Assembly: GCA_016709225.1 (NCBI GenBank)
Contig: JADJEE010000001.1
Coordinates: 1 to 64,000 of the forward strand
Source: Deltaproteobacteria bacterium
GTDB taxonomy: Bacteria > Myxococcota_A > Polyangia > Nannocystales > Nannocystaceae
DNA length: 64,000 nucleotides
Direction of reading: 5' to 3'
The notes below the pieces were generated by a model, which was not told where the DNA came from, did no database searches, and saw nothing but the letters and a program-made list of their open reading frames with translations. Position numbers and translations under genes: made by a program. Shown piece by piece: positions 29,675 through 41,177 of this stretch (position 1 is its first letter; each line of letters opens with the position of its first letter).

Positions 29675-30790
29675 ATGAGCGCAACCCACGAGAGCCCGAC
29701 GAACCCCGAGATCATCGGCGTGCGCAGCGGCAAGGTGTTCGTCACCGGCGGCTCCGGCCACGTCGGCGCACACCTGGTGCGGCGCCTGTTGCAGGACGGC
29801 GAGGACATCCGCTGCCTGGTCGAGCCCGGCGGTGATCGGCGCGCGTTCGAGGGCCTGCCGGTCGAGCTCGTCGAGGGCGACATCCGCGACGAGGACGCGA
29901 TGACCCGCGTGATCGCGGGCTGCAACCGCGTCTACCACGTGGCCGCGAAGATCTCGATCCTCAGCCCCAGCGCCAACGAGTTCAAGGACATCTTCTCGAT
30001 CAACGTGCTGGGTGCGCGCAACGTCATGCGGGCGGCGCACGCCAACGGCGTGCAGCGTGCAGTGCTCACCGGTTCGTTCTCGGCGGTCGGCTACGATCCC
30101 GACGACCCGAGCAAGCCCAGCACCGACGAGATGCCGCACTGGCCCTACGACTCCGGCGTGATGCCCTACGCCCGCAGCAAGGCGCTGGCCGAGCACGAGA
30201 TGCTCAAGGTCGTGGCCGACGGGCTCGACGCCGTGATCGCGACCTCGTGCTCGTGCATCGGCGCGTGGGACTACTTCCCCTCTCGCATGGGCCGCACGAT
30301 GTGTGACTTCGCCAAGGGCAAGGTCCGCGCGTGGGTGCCGGGTGGCTTCGAGTTCGTGGCCGGGCGCGACATCGCCGAGGGCCACGTCGCGGCGATGGCC
30401 CGCGGTCGTCGCGGGCACAAGTACGTGTTCGCGACGCACTTCCACACGCTGGGCGATCTCATCGAGATGTGGCGCGAGTGCGTGGGCCCGCGCAGTCGCC
30501 CGCTCAAGATCCCCGCGGGGCTCATGTCGGCGGTCTCGAGCGTGTACTCCGGCGCGCTGTCGCGGTTCTTCCCCAACGTGCCGCAGCGCCTCACGCCGGG
30601 CTCGATCCGCATCCTCACCATGCAGCGCCGCGCCGACACGTCGCGTGCCCAGGGCGAGCTCGGCTGGCGCCCGACCAGCATCCGCGAGGCGGTGCAGGCG
30701 GCCTACGAGTTCTTCGCCGACCAGGGCATGATCGACCGCGCGGTGCTCGTCTCGGTGCCGGCGAACCTCGACCACGAAGCCGCGCAGTGA
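29675..30790 (+). CDS. Extended SDR, NAD(P)-dependent epimerase/3-beta-hydroxysteroid dehydrogenase-like
   Basis: A 371-residue extended short-chain dehydrogenase. The Rossmann motif is VFVTGGSGHVG (residues 22-31), with Tyr165-x3-Lys169 as the catalytic pair (YARSK) and a Ser at 133-135. The C-terminal part carries the AGRDIAEGHVAAMARG segment typical of 3-beta-HSD, NSDHL and dihydroflavonol-reductase-like enzymes. The substrate is not certain. Its location 1.2 kb from an ERG2 homologue makes a role in sterol C-4 metabolism (3-ketosteroid reduction, as with NSDHL or bacterial SdmB) attractive but unproven. A hairpin follows the stop (30847-30871). Confidence 0.72.
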   Translation: MSATHESPTNPEIIGVRSGKVFVTGGSGHVGAHLVRRLLQDGEDIRCLVEPGGDRRAFEGLPVELVEGDIRDEDAMTRVIAGCNRVYHVAAKISILSPSANEFKDIFSINVLGARNVMRAAHANGVQRAVLTGSFSAVGYDPDDPSKPSTDEMPHWPYDSGVMPYARSKALAEHEMLKVVADGLDAVIATSCSCIGAWDYFPSRMGRTMCDFAKGKVRAWVPGGFEFVAGRDIAEGHVAAMARGRRGHKYVFATHFHTLGDLIEMWRECVGPRSRPLKIPAGLMSAVSSVYSGALSRFFPNVPQRLTPGSIRILTMQRRADTSRAQGELGWRPTSIREAVQAAYEFFADQGMIDRAVLVSVPANLDHEAAQ

Positions 30791-30846
30791 CCGGCGTCGG
30801 CCGCCCCTGCTGACTGCGCTCCATGACGAACTGCTAGTGCACTTGC

Positions 30847-30871
30847 GCGACGCCGGTGTCAGCGGCGTCGC
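30847..30871 (+). terminator. Perfect 9-bp hairpin after the SDR gene
   Basis: Arms GCGACGCCG and CGGCGTCGC around a 7-base loop (30856-30862), 57 bases after the SDR stop and 55 before the DUF4139 lipoprotein start. No T-run follows, so it is only a candidate factor-independent terminator, or an operator between the two genes. Confidence 0.4.
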
Positions 30872-30925
30872 GTGCGGTCGTTACGAGGTCGCCCCAAGCC
30901 CCCCGGGGTGGAAGCGAGCTCGTCG

Positions 30926-33193
30926 ATGTCGAAGCAGCGAACCCACGCGATCACGATCACGGCCCTGATGGCGCTCGCCATCGTTGCGGCGCCCGGCTGC
31001 GTGCGGCAAAAGCCCGCTGTCGAGGTGCCGGACGCTGCGCTCGGTCGCGTCATCATCTATCGCAACGGCGTGGCGTACTTCGAGCGCCGTGCGTTCGTGG
31101 AGGACGAGCTGACGCTGCAGGTGCCGGCCGCACGCGTCGACGACTTCCTCAAGTCGCTGACGGTCATCGACGCCAAGACCGACAAGCCGCTGCCGATCTC
31201 GTATCCGACCACCGGCGGCGGCGCCAACGGGAATGTCGCGATGACCATCGAGCTGCCCAAGGGGCGCCGTGACGTTCGCATCGCCTACGTCACCGAGAGT
31301 CCGGCGTGGAAGCCCTCGTACCGCGTGATGCTCGACGACCACGGACATGCACGCCTGCAGTCGTGGGCCGTGGTCGACAACGTCTCCGACGAGAGCTGGC
31401 GCAACGTGATCGTCGGGGTCGGTTCGACCTCGGCGATGTCGTTTCGTTACGACCTGCACAGCGTGCAGCTGGTCGAGCGCGAGACCATCGATGGCGGCAC
31501 CAAGGTCGCCGCCGCACCGCCGCAGGGCGGCAGTCCCTACGCGGTCGACGGCGGCAACGTGCGCCTGCTGGCGGGGCTGTCGGGCGACGAGGTCGACGCG
31601 CTCGCCGTCGCGACCGACGAGTTCCGCAACCTCCCGGCCGGCGCCATCGGTGGTCGCGATTTCACGTCGGTGGTCGAGAGCCGCGCGCTCACGCTCGCGG
31701 GCAGCACCGCCGCCGAGGCCGACTACGCCGTCGCGGGCGCCAACGTCGATGCGCCGCGCCGTGGCAAGGCCCGACGTCGCGGCAAGTCCGGCAGCAAGTC
31801 GGGGCAGGCCGCCGGCGTCGCGGGCGGCACCGTGGGTGGGGTCGCGGGCGCGGCCGCGGGCGTGGCCGCGCCACCCCGTAGCGGCCTCGAGTCCGTCGTC
31901 GCCGGCTTGGCCGGCAACACGCAGCGCGTCCGCATCGAAGGCTGGGCGTTGCCGGGCGAGGCCGGCGACGACGAGGCCGGTCTGCGTCGCGCCAACACGC
32001 TGCGCGATCGCATGATCGCATCGGGCATCGCCGCCGATCGCATCGACGTCGTCGGTCACCGCGAGGTCGCCGGCGCGCAGCAGCTCGTGCGCGTGATCGC
32101 GGTCGACGAGCCGTCGCGGCCGGTGCAGGCCCGCGAGGCCGATCGCGACGACGGGCCGCGGGGCGTCGCGCACTTCATTGCCGACGCGCCGATGACGATC
32201 AAGGCCGGGCACTCCGCGATGGTGACGTTGTTCGACGGTCAGACCCAGGCCGAGCGCACGTATCTCTATGACCCGGTGTCGGAGCGTGGCTCGCAGCGCT
32301 ACGCCTTCAACGCGGTGCGCCTGACCAACCCCACCAACAACACCCTCGACAGCGGGCCCATCACCGTCTACGCCGGCAAGCAGTTCCTCGGCGAGGGTCT
32401 GACCGAGCCGATCCCGCCCAAGGCCGCCGCATTGGTGCCGTTCGGCGTCGACCGATCGCTGGTGATCGAGCCCACCGTGGCGACCCGCGAGGAGATCGAG
32501 CAACTCACGAAGGTCGAGCGTGGCATCGCGACCACCCAGACCCAGCGCATCCGTCGGACCGAGCTCGAGGTCAGCAATCGGGGGCACGCCGATGCGCGGG
32601 TGTTCGTGCGCCACCGGGTGGCGACCGGCTGGACGCTGCGCGACGCACCTGCGGACCTCGAGCGGATGCAGGGCGACTTGCTGCTGCCGGTGTCGGTCGC
32701 CCGCGGCCGCACCGTCAAGCTGGTGATCGAGGAGTCGATGCCGATCACCACCGCGATCGATCTCCATCAGGCCACCGGCCTGACCGCGGTGCAGGTCTTC
32801 CTCGACCATGGCAAGCTCGACGCCGACCTGCGCGGCGAGCTGGAGGCGATCCTCGCGGCGCAGCGGCGGGTGGTCGCGATCGACGACACGCTGGCGACCC
32901 GGCGCGCGGCCGTCGAGACCCTGCGCCTGCGGGTCGGCGAGCTCTCCGAGCAGCTCGTGGCCCTACGCAAGGTCGGCCGCGCGCAGGCGCTGTCGGGCCA
33001 CCTCGCCAAGCGCATGCGCACGCTCGGCGACAACCTCGACACCGCGGCGGCCGAGATCAGCGATCTCGAGACCCGACGTCTCGAGCTCGGCATCGAGCTC
33101 GACAACCTCGTGGCCGACCTCAGTCTCGAGCGCGCACGCGTGGCGGACGCAGGGGCGCCGATGGTGGACGCGGTCGCGACGGCGCAGGAGTAG
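30926..33193 (+). CDS. DUF4139 lipoprotein with an OmpA-like insert and C-terminal coiled coil
   Basis: About 755 residues. The lipobox is AAPGCVRQ. DUF4139 starts at about residue 30 (GRVIIYRNGVAYFERRAF). It is interrupted at residues about 325-395 by an OmpA-like peptidoglycan-associated stretch (VRIEGWALPGE ... ANTLRDRMIASGIAADRIDV), preceded by a Gly/Ala/Val-rich segment. DUF4139 resumes (PMTIKAGHSAMVTLF). A long coiled coil follows from about residue 630 to the end. The layout suggests an envelope anchor that can bind peptidoglycan. The function of DUF4139 is unknown. The ATG at 30926 is chosen as the start of the signal peptide; an in-frame ATG at 30872 exists. Confidence 0.75.
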   Translation: MSKQRTHAITITALMALAIVAAPGCVRQKPAVEVPDAALGRVIIYRNGVAYFERRAFVEDELTLQVPAARVDDFLKSLTVIDAKTDKPLPISYPTTGGGANGNVAMTIELPKGRRDVRIAYVTESPAWKPSYRVMLDDHGHARLQSWAVVDNVSDESWRNVIVGVGSTSAMSFRYDLHSVQLVERETIDGGTKVAAAPPQGGSPYAVDGGNVRLLAGLSGDEVDALAVATDEFRNLPAGAIGGRDFTSVVESRALTLAGSTAAEADYAVAGANVDAPRRGKARRRGKSGSKSGQAAGVAGGTVGGVAGAAAGVAAPPRSGLESVVAGLAGNTQRVRIEGWALPGEAGDDEAGLRRANTLRDRMIASGIAADRIDVVGHREVAGAQQLVRVIAVDEPSRPVQAREADRDDGPRGVAHFIADAPMTIKAGHSAMVTLFDGQTQAERTYLYDPVSERGSQRYAFNAVRLTNPTNNTLDSGPITVYAGKQFLGEGLTEPIPPKAAALVPFGVDRSLVIEPTVATREEIEQLTKVERGIATTQTQRIRRTELEVSNRGHADARVFVRHRVATGWTLRDAPADLERMQGDLLLPVSVARGRTVKLVIEESMPITTAIDLHQATGLTAVQVFLDHGKLDADLRGELEAILAAQRRVVAIDDTLATRRAAVETLRLRVGELSEQLVALRKVGRAQALSGHLAKRMRTLGDNLDTAAAEISDLETRRLELGIELDNLVADLSLERARVADAGAPMVDAVATAQE

Positions 33194-33211
33194 CTCGGTC
33201 GCCGCGGCGGC

Positions 33212-34012
33212 TCACGCGACCCCGCGCATCCGCGTGGTCGTGCGCCGGACGGTCCAGCCGGTGTAGCCCTGCTCGATCGACGTGAGCTGGTTGAGCAGCA
33301 TGTGCTCGGCGCCGCGGGAGACCTGCGCCGCAATGGTCGAGATGATCTCGCGATCGAAGCGGCTTGCGCGGGCGCAGCCCGGCAGCTCGGCAGCGAACAG
33401 GCGCGCGCGCCAGCCGGGGCCGGGCAACGGCAGCTCGGGGCAGGCGCCGACGGGCATCATGCCGGCGGTCGCGAGCACGCCCCCGAAGCGCTCGTGGGAG
33501 AGCGTGAACACGGTGCGCTTGCCGAGCGCGATCGCGGTCGCGATGCAGGCCTGCACCACCAGACGCGCGATGCCGCCCGAGTTGCTGCGGACCCACAGCG
33601 CGGAGAGCTCGGCCGAGCCGTCCTGGCCGAGCGAACGCACCCACGCGCGCGGCTCCGGGAAGTGTCGCAGCGTGGTCTCGGCGGGGAACCCGAGCCGAGC
33701 GTGGTGGGCGTGCACGCGGCCGCCGCCCAACAGCACGCCGTTGTCGTCGCGCACGATCACCAACCGCACCAGCGGGTGCTCGTCATGGGCGACCGGCGGC
33801 ACGAATTCCTGCACGCCGTGCCGCGCGTAGCACTCCTGCAGAGCGAGCGCGAACGACTCGTCGAGGGTCGGTCGCGAACCGGAGCGAACCACTTCGAGGG
33901 CAGTCACGCCCGGTTCGTGGGGCGGGCCGGGGCACGTGGCCACGATCGCGGCCGATCCTGGGCCGCCCCGAAGTGGGCCGAGCGAGGTGGCCATTCGATC
34001 GTCCGGCAGCAC
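33212..34012 (-). CDS. GNAT/N-acyl amino acid synthase-like acyltransferase
   Basis: A 266-residue protein with a GNAT-like core: LVRLVIVRDDNGVLLGGGRV forms central strands, AELSALWVRSNSGGIARLVVQ resembles the signature after the central strand in N-acyl amino acid synthases and PEP-CTERM-associated acyltransferases, and a helix with GKRTVFTLSH follows. The substrate is unknown. It lies 10 bases downstream of the TPR kinase on the same strand, so both are probably one operon. The start is uncertain (34012 or the Met at 33994). Confidence 0.5.
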   Translation of the reverse strand: MLPDDRMATSLGPLRGGPGSAAIVATCPGPPHEPGVTALEVVRSGSRPTLDESFALALQECYARHGVQEFVPPVAHDEHPLVRLVIVRDDNGVLLGGGRVHAHHARLGFPAETTLRHFPEPRAWVRSLGQDGSAELSALWVRSNSGGIARLVVQACIATAIALGKRTVFTLSHERFGGVLATAGMMPVGACPELPLPGPGWRARLFAAELPGCARASRFDREIISTIAAQVSRGAEHMLLNQLTSIEQGYTGWTVRRTTTRMRGVA

Positions 34013-34021
34013 ATTGCCGCG

Positions 34022-36790
<2,769 letters not shown>

Positions 36791-37068
36791 GGCGGGTCTA
36801 GCGGGCGCCAGCGTACCAGGGCCTCCGGTCCGCTCCCGACGCGATCGCGGGGCTGCCCGGGTCTGCGCTCGAACGCCTGCGGGCACGACATCGGGCGACG
36901 GTCACGCGATCGGGTCGCGGGGGCCGCCGCACGGGCGGTCACCGGCATCACGGCGGGTGCAGTCGAGCTGCCGAGGCTGTGCAGCGGATCGCGAAACGAT
37001 CGTGTGCCCGCGGCGGTGCGACCGTTCGTGTGGCCCCATCGCGCCGCGAAAGTCGGTAGCGTGTCGTC

Positions 37069-38046
37069 GTGCGGTTCGTCGGCATGCACGCGCTCGCGCT
37101 GGCCGCGACGTGGTCGTTCGGTTCGAGCGCGGCGTTCACCGACACGCCGACGATCGCGGCGGTGTCGCTCGAGCACGAGCCCGCGCCGACGGTGGCCCGC
37201 GGCTTCGCGGTGGTGCCGTTCGAGCCGCGCGCGACCGTGGTGCTCGACGCGGTGCACTGGACCGCGCCGCGCCGCGAGTCGAGCCGGCAGCTGGCGCTGC
37301 GCTTCGGGCTCACCACCGACGAGCTGCACGCGCTCGCGCCCGAGCTCGACGCCGGTGTCGAGCCCGGCCAGCGCGTGCTGGTGTACCGCCACGATCCCGA
37401 CGCGCCGTCACGCTCGATGGGTTCGCCCAACCGCGGACGCATCCAGCACGCCGCCGCGTTCCCCGAGGGCGAGGGCTGGGTGTTGCGGGGCTATCGCCCG
37501 CGCACGTGGGCCACGCGCGGCACCGTGTCGGCGCTGGCCGGGGCGCTGGGGGAGTGGCGCGAGCGCTTCCCCGAGGCACAGCCGGTGCTGCTGGGCGAGT
37601 TCTCGCGCCGGGCCGGCGGCCGCGTGCGACCCCACAAGTCGCACTGCAGCGGGCGCGACGTCGACGTCGGCTACGTGCTGCGCACGGCACCCGCGGCCCA
37701 TCGCTTCACCGTGGCCACGTTCGACACGCTCGACGCGGCCGCGACCTGGGGCTTGGTCGAGCGCCTGGTTGCTAGCGGCGCCGTCGAGTCGATCTTCATG
37801 GCCACGCAGGTGCAGCGGCAGCTGCTGCCGTACGCGATGGGCCGAGTCGAGCCCTCGCGGCTGCCGGCGATCTTCTCGGTGCTGGCACCCAATGCGCGCG
37901 CGCAGAAGAAGGCGTTGTTGCGCGCCTGGGGCGGGCACGACGATCACATGCACGTGCGCTTCGCCTGTGGCGAGGGCGATCCCGAGTGCGGTGACGCGGT
38001 GCGGCGATCGACCAAGAAGCGCCGCAAGGGTCGCAAGCGTCGCTAG
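37069..38046 (+). CDS. Penicillin-insensitive murein endopeptidase-like protein (MepA, M74) with LysM-like N terminus
   Basis: About 325 residues. The mature part first has a LysM-like segment (SRQLALRFGLTTDELHALAPEL ending in GQRVLVY), a candidate peptidoglycan anchor. The MepA domain follows with zinc ligands in SHCSGRDVDVGYV (His and Asp) and GGHDDHMHVRFAC (HxH). The Lys/Arg-rich tail (STKKRRKGRKRR) is basic. The enzyme cuts D-Ala-meso-DAP cross-links in peptidoglycan. A signal-peptide-like N terminus precedes. The start is GTG 37069 or ATG 37084. It is divergent from the TPR kinase. Confidence 0.8.
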   Translation: MRFVGMHALALAATWSFGSSAAFTDTPTIAAVSLEHEPAPTVARGFAVVPFEPRATVVLDAVHWTAPRRESSRQLALRFGLTTDELHALAPELDAGVEPGQRVLVYRHDPDAPSRSMGSPNRGRIQHAAAFPEGEGWVLRGYRPRTWATRGTVSALAGALGEWRERFPEAQPVLLGEFSRRAGGRVRPHKSHCSGRDVDVGYVLRTAPAAHRFTVATFDTLDAAATWGLVERLVASGAVESIFMATQVQRQLLPYAMGRVEPSRLPAIFSVLAPNARAQKKALLRAWGGHDDHMHVRFACGEGDPECGDAVRRSTKKRRKGRKRR

Positions 38047-38179
38047 TACCTCGACACAGCGATAGTGACGGGCCATAACACCGCCCTGACCGCGCCTCGC
38101 TGCGTTAGCCGGGTGGGGGCGATCGGCCACGCACGATCGCGTCACAGATCGGCGGCTGCCGGTGCATCACCCTGCCACC

Positions 38180-39460
38180 ATGCCCTCGTTGCCCCGCGTG
38201 CCCTCGATCCTGTTCGGTCTCGCCCTCGTGCACGGCTGCGGCGAGGCGCCCGCGGCGGGCGAGTCGGGCGACAGCAGCGGCTCGGCCGAGGGCTCGGGCA
38301 CCGCCGCGTCGTCGACGACGGCGGGCACCGCCACCGGGGCCTCGAGCACCGCGGGCAGCTCGGGCCCGAGCTCGGCCTCCGGCGGCGACGCGACCGGCGA
38401 GACCGCGGGCAGCGACGACGGCAGCAGCAGCGGTGGTGAGCCCCTTCCGCCCGATCCGTGCATCGCCGCGGGCACCTGTCCTCCCGGCGAGTGGATCGAG
38501 GTCACGCCGCCCGACCTCGCGCCGCTCGACTTCGGGCCCGGGCCGGTGGTCGTCGATCCGAAGCACCCCAGCGACTTGTACATGGGCGGTGGTGGCGACG
38601 GCCTATGGAAGTCGAGCGACTACGGCAACACCTGGACCCGCATCAACGACAGCATCGGCTACGTGCCGATGGGCCTCATCCTCGCGGTCGCGGGCACCGA
38701 GCCGGCGACGATCTGGGTCGCTGGCTATCAGGTCACGCTGCGCTCGACCGACGGCGGCGTGAGCTTCGAGGAGCTGCCGTTCGATTTTCCCGCCGAGCTG
38801 TACTCGATCGCGCTCGATCCGTACGACGACGATCACCTGGTGAGTGGCCTGCACGAGGCCGACGGCATCGTCGAGTCGACCGACGGTGGCGTCACGTGGG
38901 CCTACGTCGATGGCCCCGGCTTCCCGGCGGGCGGCAAGTCCTGGTACCCGTTCTTCCTCGACAGCGGCGACGCCGAGGGCACCCGCGGCACATGGTTCGC
39001 GATCGCGCAGGACGGTGGCAGCGCGACCGTGACCCGCGATGGCGGCGCGAGCTGGTCGATCCCATCGGGCATCGAGGGCCTGCAGCACGGCCACGGCAAC
39101 GCGCAGATCTTCCAGCAGGGCGACCTCGTCTACGCCGGCGGTGTCGCGGGGCCGGGCAGCGGCGTCTATCGCAGCACCGACTTCGGCGAGAGCTTCACGC
39201 GGGTGTTCGATCCCAACGTCGGTATCGTGTGGGGCTCGCCGACCCGCGTGTACTCGATGTGGGGCTGGGCCTGCTCGCAGTGCGATCTGGGCGCCAGCTT
39301 CAGCACCGCCTCGCTGGCCGGCGACGACTGGACCACGCCCGCGGTGCCACCGGAGCTCATCATCGGTGCGAATCACATCGCCGTGACCAGCGACGGCGAG
39401 CACCAGATCTTCGTCGGCACGATGTGGGCCTCGGGGGTGTGGCGGTACATCGAACCTTGA
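38180..39460 (+). CDS. BNR/sortilin-like beta-propeller lipoprotein
   Basis: About 426 residues. The lipobox is ALVHGCGEAP, followed by a Gly/Ser/Thr/Asp-rich linker to about residue 90. The rest is a beta-propeller built of BNR/VPS10-like repeats: GLWKSSDYGNTWTRI, TLRSTDGGVSFEEL, IVESTDGGVTW, VTRDGGASWSI and GVYRSTDFGESFTRV all carry the S-x-D-G-G-x-S/T-W pattern. The ligand is unknown; such lipoproteins are numerous in this group of bacteria. The ATG at 38180 starts the signal peptide; an upstream in-frame ATG at 38162 is less likely. Confidence 0.78.
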   Translation: MPSLPRVPSILFGLALVHGCGEAPAAGESGDSSGSAEGSGTAASSTTAGTATGASSTAGSSGPSSASGGDATGETAGSDDGSSSGGEPLPPDPCIAAGTCPPGEWIEVTPPDLAPLDFGPGPVVVDPKHPSDLYMGGGGDGLWKSSDYGNTWTRINDSIGYVPMGLILAVAGTEPATIWVAGYQVTLRSTDGGVSFEELPFDFPAELYSIALDPYDDDHLVSGLHEADGIVESTDGGVTWAYVDGPGFPAGGKSWYPFFLDSGDAEGTRGTWFAIAQDGGSATVTRDGGASWSIPSGIEGLQHGHGNAQIFQQGDLVYAGGVAGPGSGVYRSTDFGESFTRVFDPNVGIVWGSPTRVYSMWGWACSQCDLGASFSTASLAGDDWTTPAVPPELIIGANHIAVTSDGEHQIFVGTMWASGVWRYIEP

Positions 39461-39575
39461 TCGGGGGGCTGGGGCGGGATGCCTGACGCCCGCGTGCGCG
39501 TCACGATGGGCACGATGGGCCCGTCACTTGACGCGTTGGCGAGGGTAGAGAGGCCGTCAGGGTCCAGGTGTCCGA

Positions 39576-41177
39576 ATGGCCCGTGCGGCGTCGGGCGCGG
39601 CGCGCTCACGCGGGTCACATTTGCGTGGACAGGACTACACCGGCCCTGTAGCTTGGTCGTGTGAACAGCACAGGAAGTCGCTTCATCGGTTCTCGGTTCT
39701 CGGTTCTCGGTTCTCGGTTCTCGGTTCTCGGTTCTCGGTTCTCGGTTCTCGGTTCTCGGTTCTCGGTTCTCGGTTCTCGGTTCTCGGTTCTCGGTTCTCG
39801 GTTCTCGGTTCTCGGTTCTCGGTTCTCGGTTCTCTGTTCGTCACGCTCGCGTGCGTGCATGAGGACGAGCAGTCACACCTCGACACGACCGGCGGGGTGA
39901 TCACAGTGACCCCGGGTGCCGACGGCTCATCCGGTCCGTCCGGCGCGGACGAGAGCGGAGGCACGCCTGAGCCTGGCTTCTGTCTCGTGGATCCGCAGTG
40001 GCCTGAGGTCCTGCCCGCTAAGAGGTTTCAGTGCGACGCTGAATTTGACATTGGAATAGATATGACTTTCGTCCCGACGTTTGGGAGTCCGTTTGACCAC
40101 GCCATCAACATCAACGTCAATGCGGTGAACGACAGTTCGTACGAACATCCCTTGGTCATGGCATGTTGCAGTGATCAACCTGAGGACGTGGCGAACACTT
40201 GCGCGATGGAGATCCACCGTGCCTGCTATGTCGATCTCCTCATGCAGGCCTGCAAAGCGGTCGGGCCGCTGATCCAGACCCATAGTAGCGACCAGGGGAT
40301 CGGGACCGGTGCGGGCGTCATGAATGTGGCCGGAAAGGACATCAAGCAAGACCTGGTGCAGCACTGCTTCGATTCTCTGTGGTACGCGGATGACTCGGAG
40401 CATCCGACCTGCCAGAGCGGCGGTCTGTGTGAGAACGAGGACTTCTGCGGTGCTCAGTTCGGGCCCGCATTTCATCACCCAAAGTGGAAGGTTCCACGAA
40501 TGTATAGCCTGCTCGGAATGGGCCTGCGAGACATCGAATTCAGCCTGGTCTCCAACGTCCAACCGGTTGCCTTTGATCCACTCCCCGAGGAAGGAGTGGT
40601 CGCTTGCTTCAGTGGCCAGGGAAATGATGGTGATCTGCCGACCGGCGCAACCCCCGGAGACGGAGGCGGTCTCGTCTCTCCGCTAGTAGATGCCCCAGCG
40701 ACGCTCGTCGGACCGCTCTGGCAGGGCGAGGTGATTTACGCTGCAGGGGAGTTTAGCGAGGCATCCTCTCTTACCTACACATTCGTCAGCGCCACTGAGC
40801 TGTCGATTGCTGAGTGGGCAATGGTGGAGGCGGCACCGATCACCGCTGGGACGTCGTCGGTTACGTCCGAGGTCGCTGCCTTCCAGCTTCAGCTGGGTGC
40901 GGCATCGACTTTCCCCAAGAGCGGCTCGACATACTACACGCGTGCGGCGGGCGCCGTTTCGTTCATACTGGGAGCCGAGATCGACGGCGCAGGTAGTTCG
41001 GTGGTCGCGACCAACAAGAACCCGGTGTCGTTCTACAAGGTGAAACGGGGGGCGAGCGGCTGTCCGAGCAGCGCAGCTGCTGGCTGCCTCGGCAGTCGAG
41101 CGTTCACGTTGCAATACGACGACGTGACAGGCGGACACTGGGAGGTCGATGTGCCGGCGATTGTCTGGGCGCCATGA
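39576..41177 (+). CDS. Cys-containing hypothetical lipoprotein with 5' heptanucleotide repeat
   Basis: The long frame runs from an ATG at 39576 through the 7-bp repeat, then a lipobox (LFVTLACVHE) and a Ser/Gly/Asp-rich linker, into a roughly 400-residue globular part with many Cys (e.g. MACCSDQPEDVANTCAM and PTCQSGGLCENEDFCG). No domain is recognised. The hydrophobic core just before the Cys is made partly from the repeat. A GTG at 39661, with promoter-like bases just before it, is in a different frame and currently stops at 39900; adding one repeat copy would put it in frame. The body is less G/C-biased than the surroundings. Its stop overlaps the next gene's start (ATGA), so they are an operon. 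Confidence 0.6.
   Translation: MARAASGAARSRGSHLRGQDYTGPVAWSCEQHRKSLHRFSVLGSRFSVLGSRFSVLGSRFSVLGSRFSVLGSRFSVLGSRFSVLGSLFVTLACVHEDEQSHLDTTGGVITVTPGADGSSGPSGADESGGTPEPGFCLVDPQWPEVLPAKRFQCDAEFDIGIDMTFVPTFGSPFDHAININVNAVNDSSYEHPLVMACCSDQPEDVANTCAMEIHRACYVDLLMQACKAVGPLIQTHSSDQGIGTGAGVMNVAGKDIKQDLVQHCFDSLWYADDSEHPTCQSGGLCENEDFCGAQFGPAFHHPKWKVPRMYSLLGMGLRDIEFSLVSNVQPVAFDPLPEEGVVACFSGQGNDGDLPTGATPGDGGGLVSPLVDAPATLVGPLWQGEVIYAAGEFSEASSLTYTFVSATELSIAEWAMVEAAPITAGTSSVTSEVAAFQLQLGAASTFPKSGSTYYTRAAGAVSFILGAEIDGAGSSVVATNKNPVSFYKVKRGASGCPSSAAAGCLGSRAFTLQYDDVTGGHWEVDVPAIVWAP
39626..39654 (+). promoter_or_regulatory. Candidate sigma-70 promoter of a possible leaderless transcript
   Basis: A -35-like TGGACA (39626-39631), 17-base spacing, and a -10-like TAGCTT (39649-39654) place the expected transcription start near 39661, which is exactly the G of a GTG codon. 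Translation could therefore begin without a leader. Promoter prediction by eye in a GC-rich genome is weak. Confidence 0.35.
39687..39833. repeat. Heptanucleotide tandem repeat, 21 copies of CGGTTCT
   Basis: Twenty-one perfect, uninterrupted copies of the 7-base unit CGGTTCT, followed by a variant unit with a T replacing a G. Three units encode seven residues, so the repeat is read as FSVLGSR in all forward frames and as NREPRTE on the other strand, and no stop arises in any. Seven is not a multiple of three, so each gain or loss of one copy shifts the reading frame of the gene that contains it. Confidence 0.95.

Noticed and set aside
39615..39860. Minus-strand frame of repeated NREPRTE
   Set aside because: An automatic consequence of the 7-bp repeat; no start context and no protein-like sequence outside the repeat.
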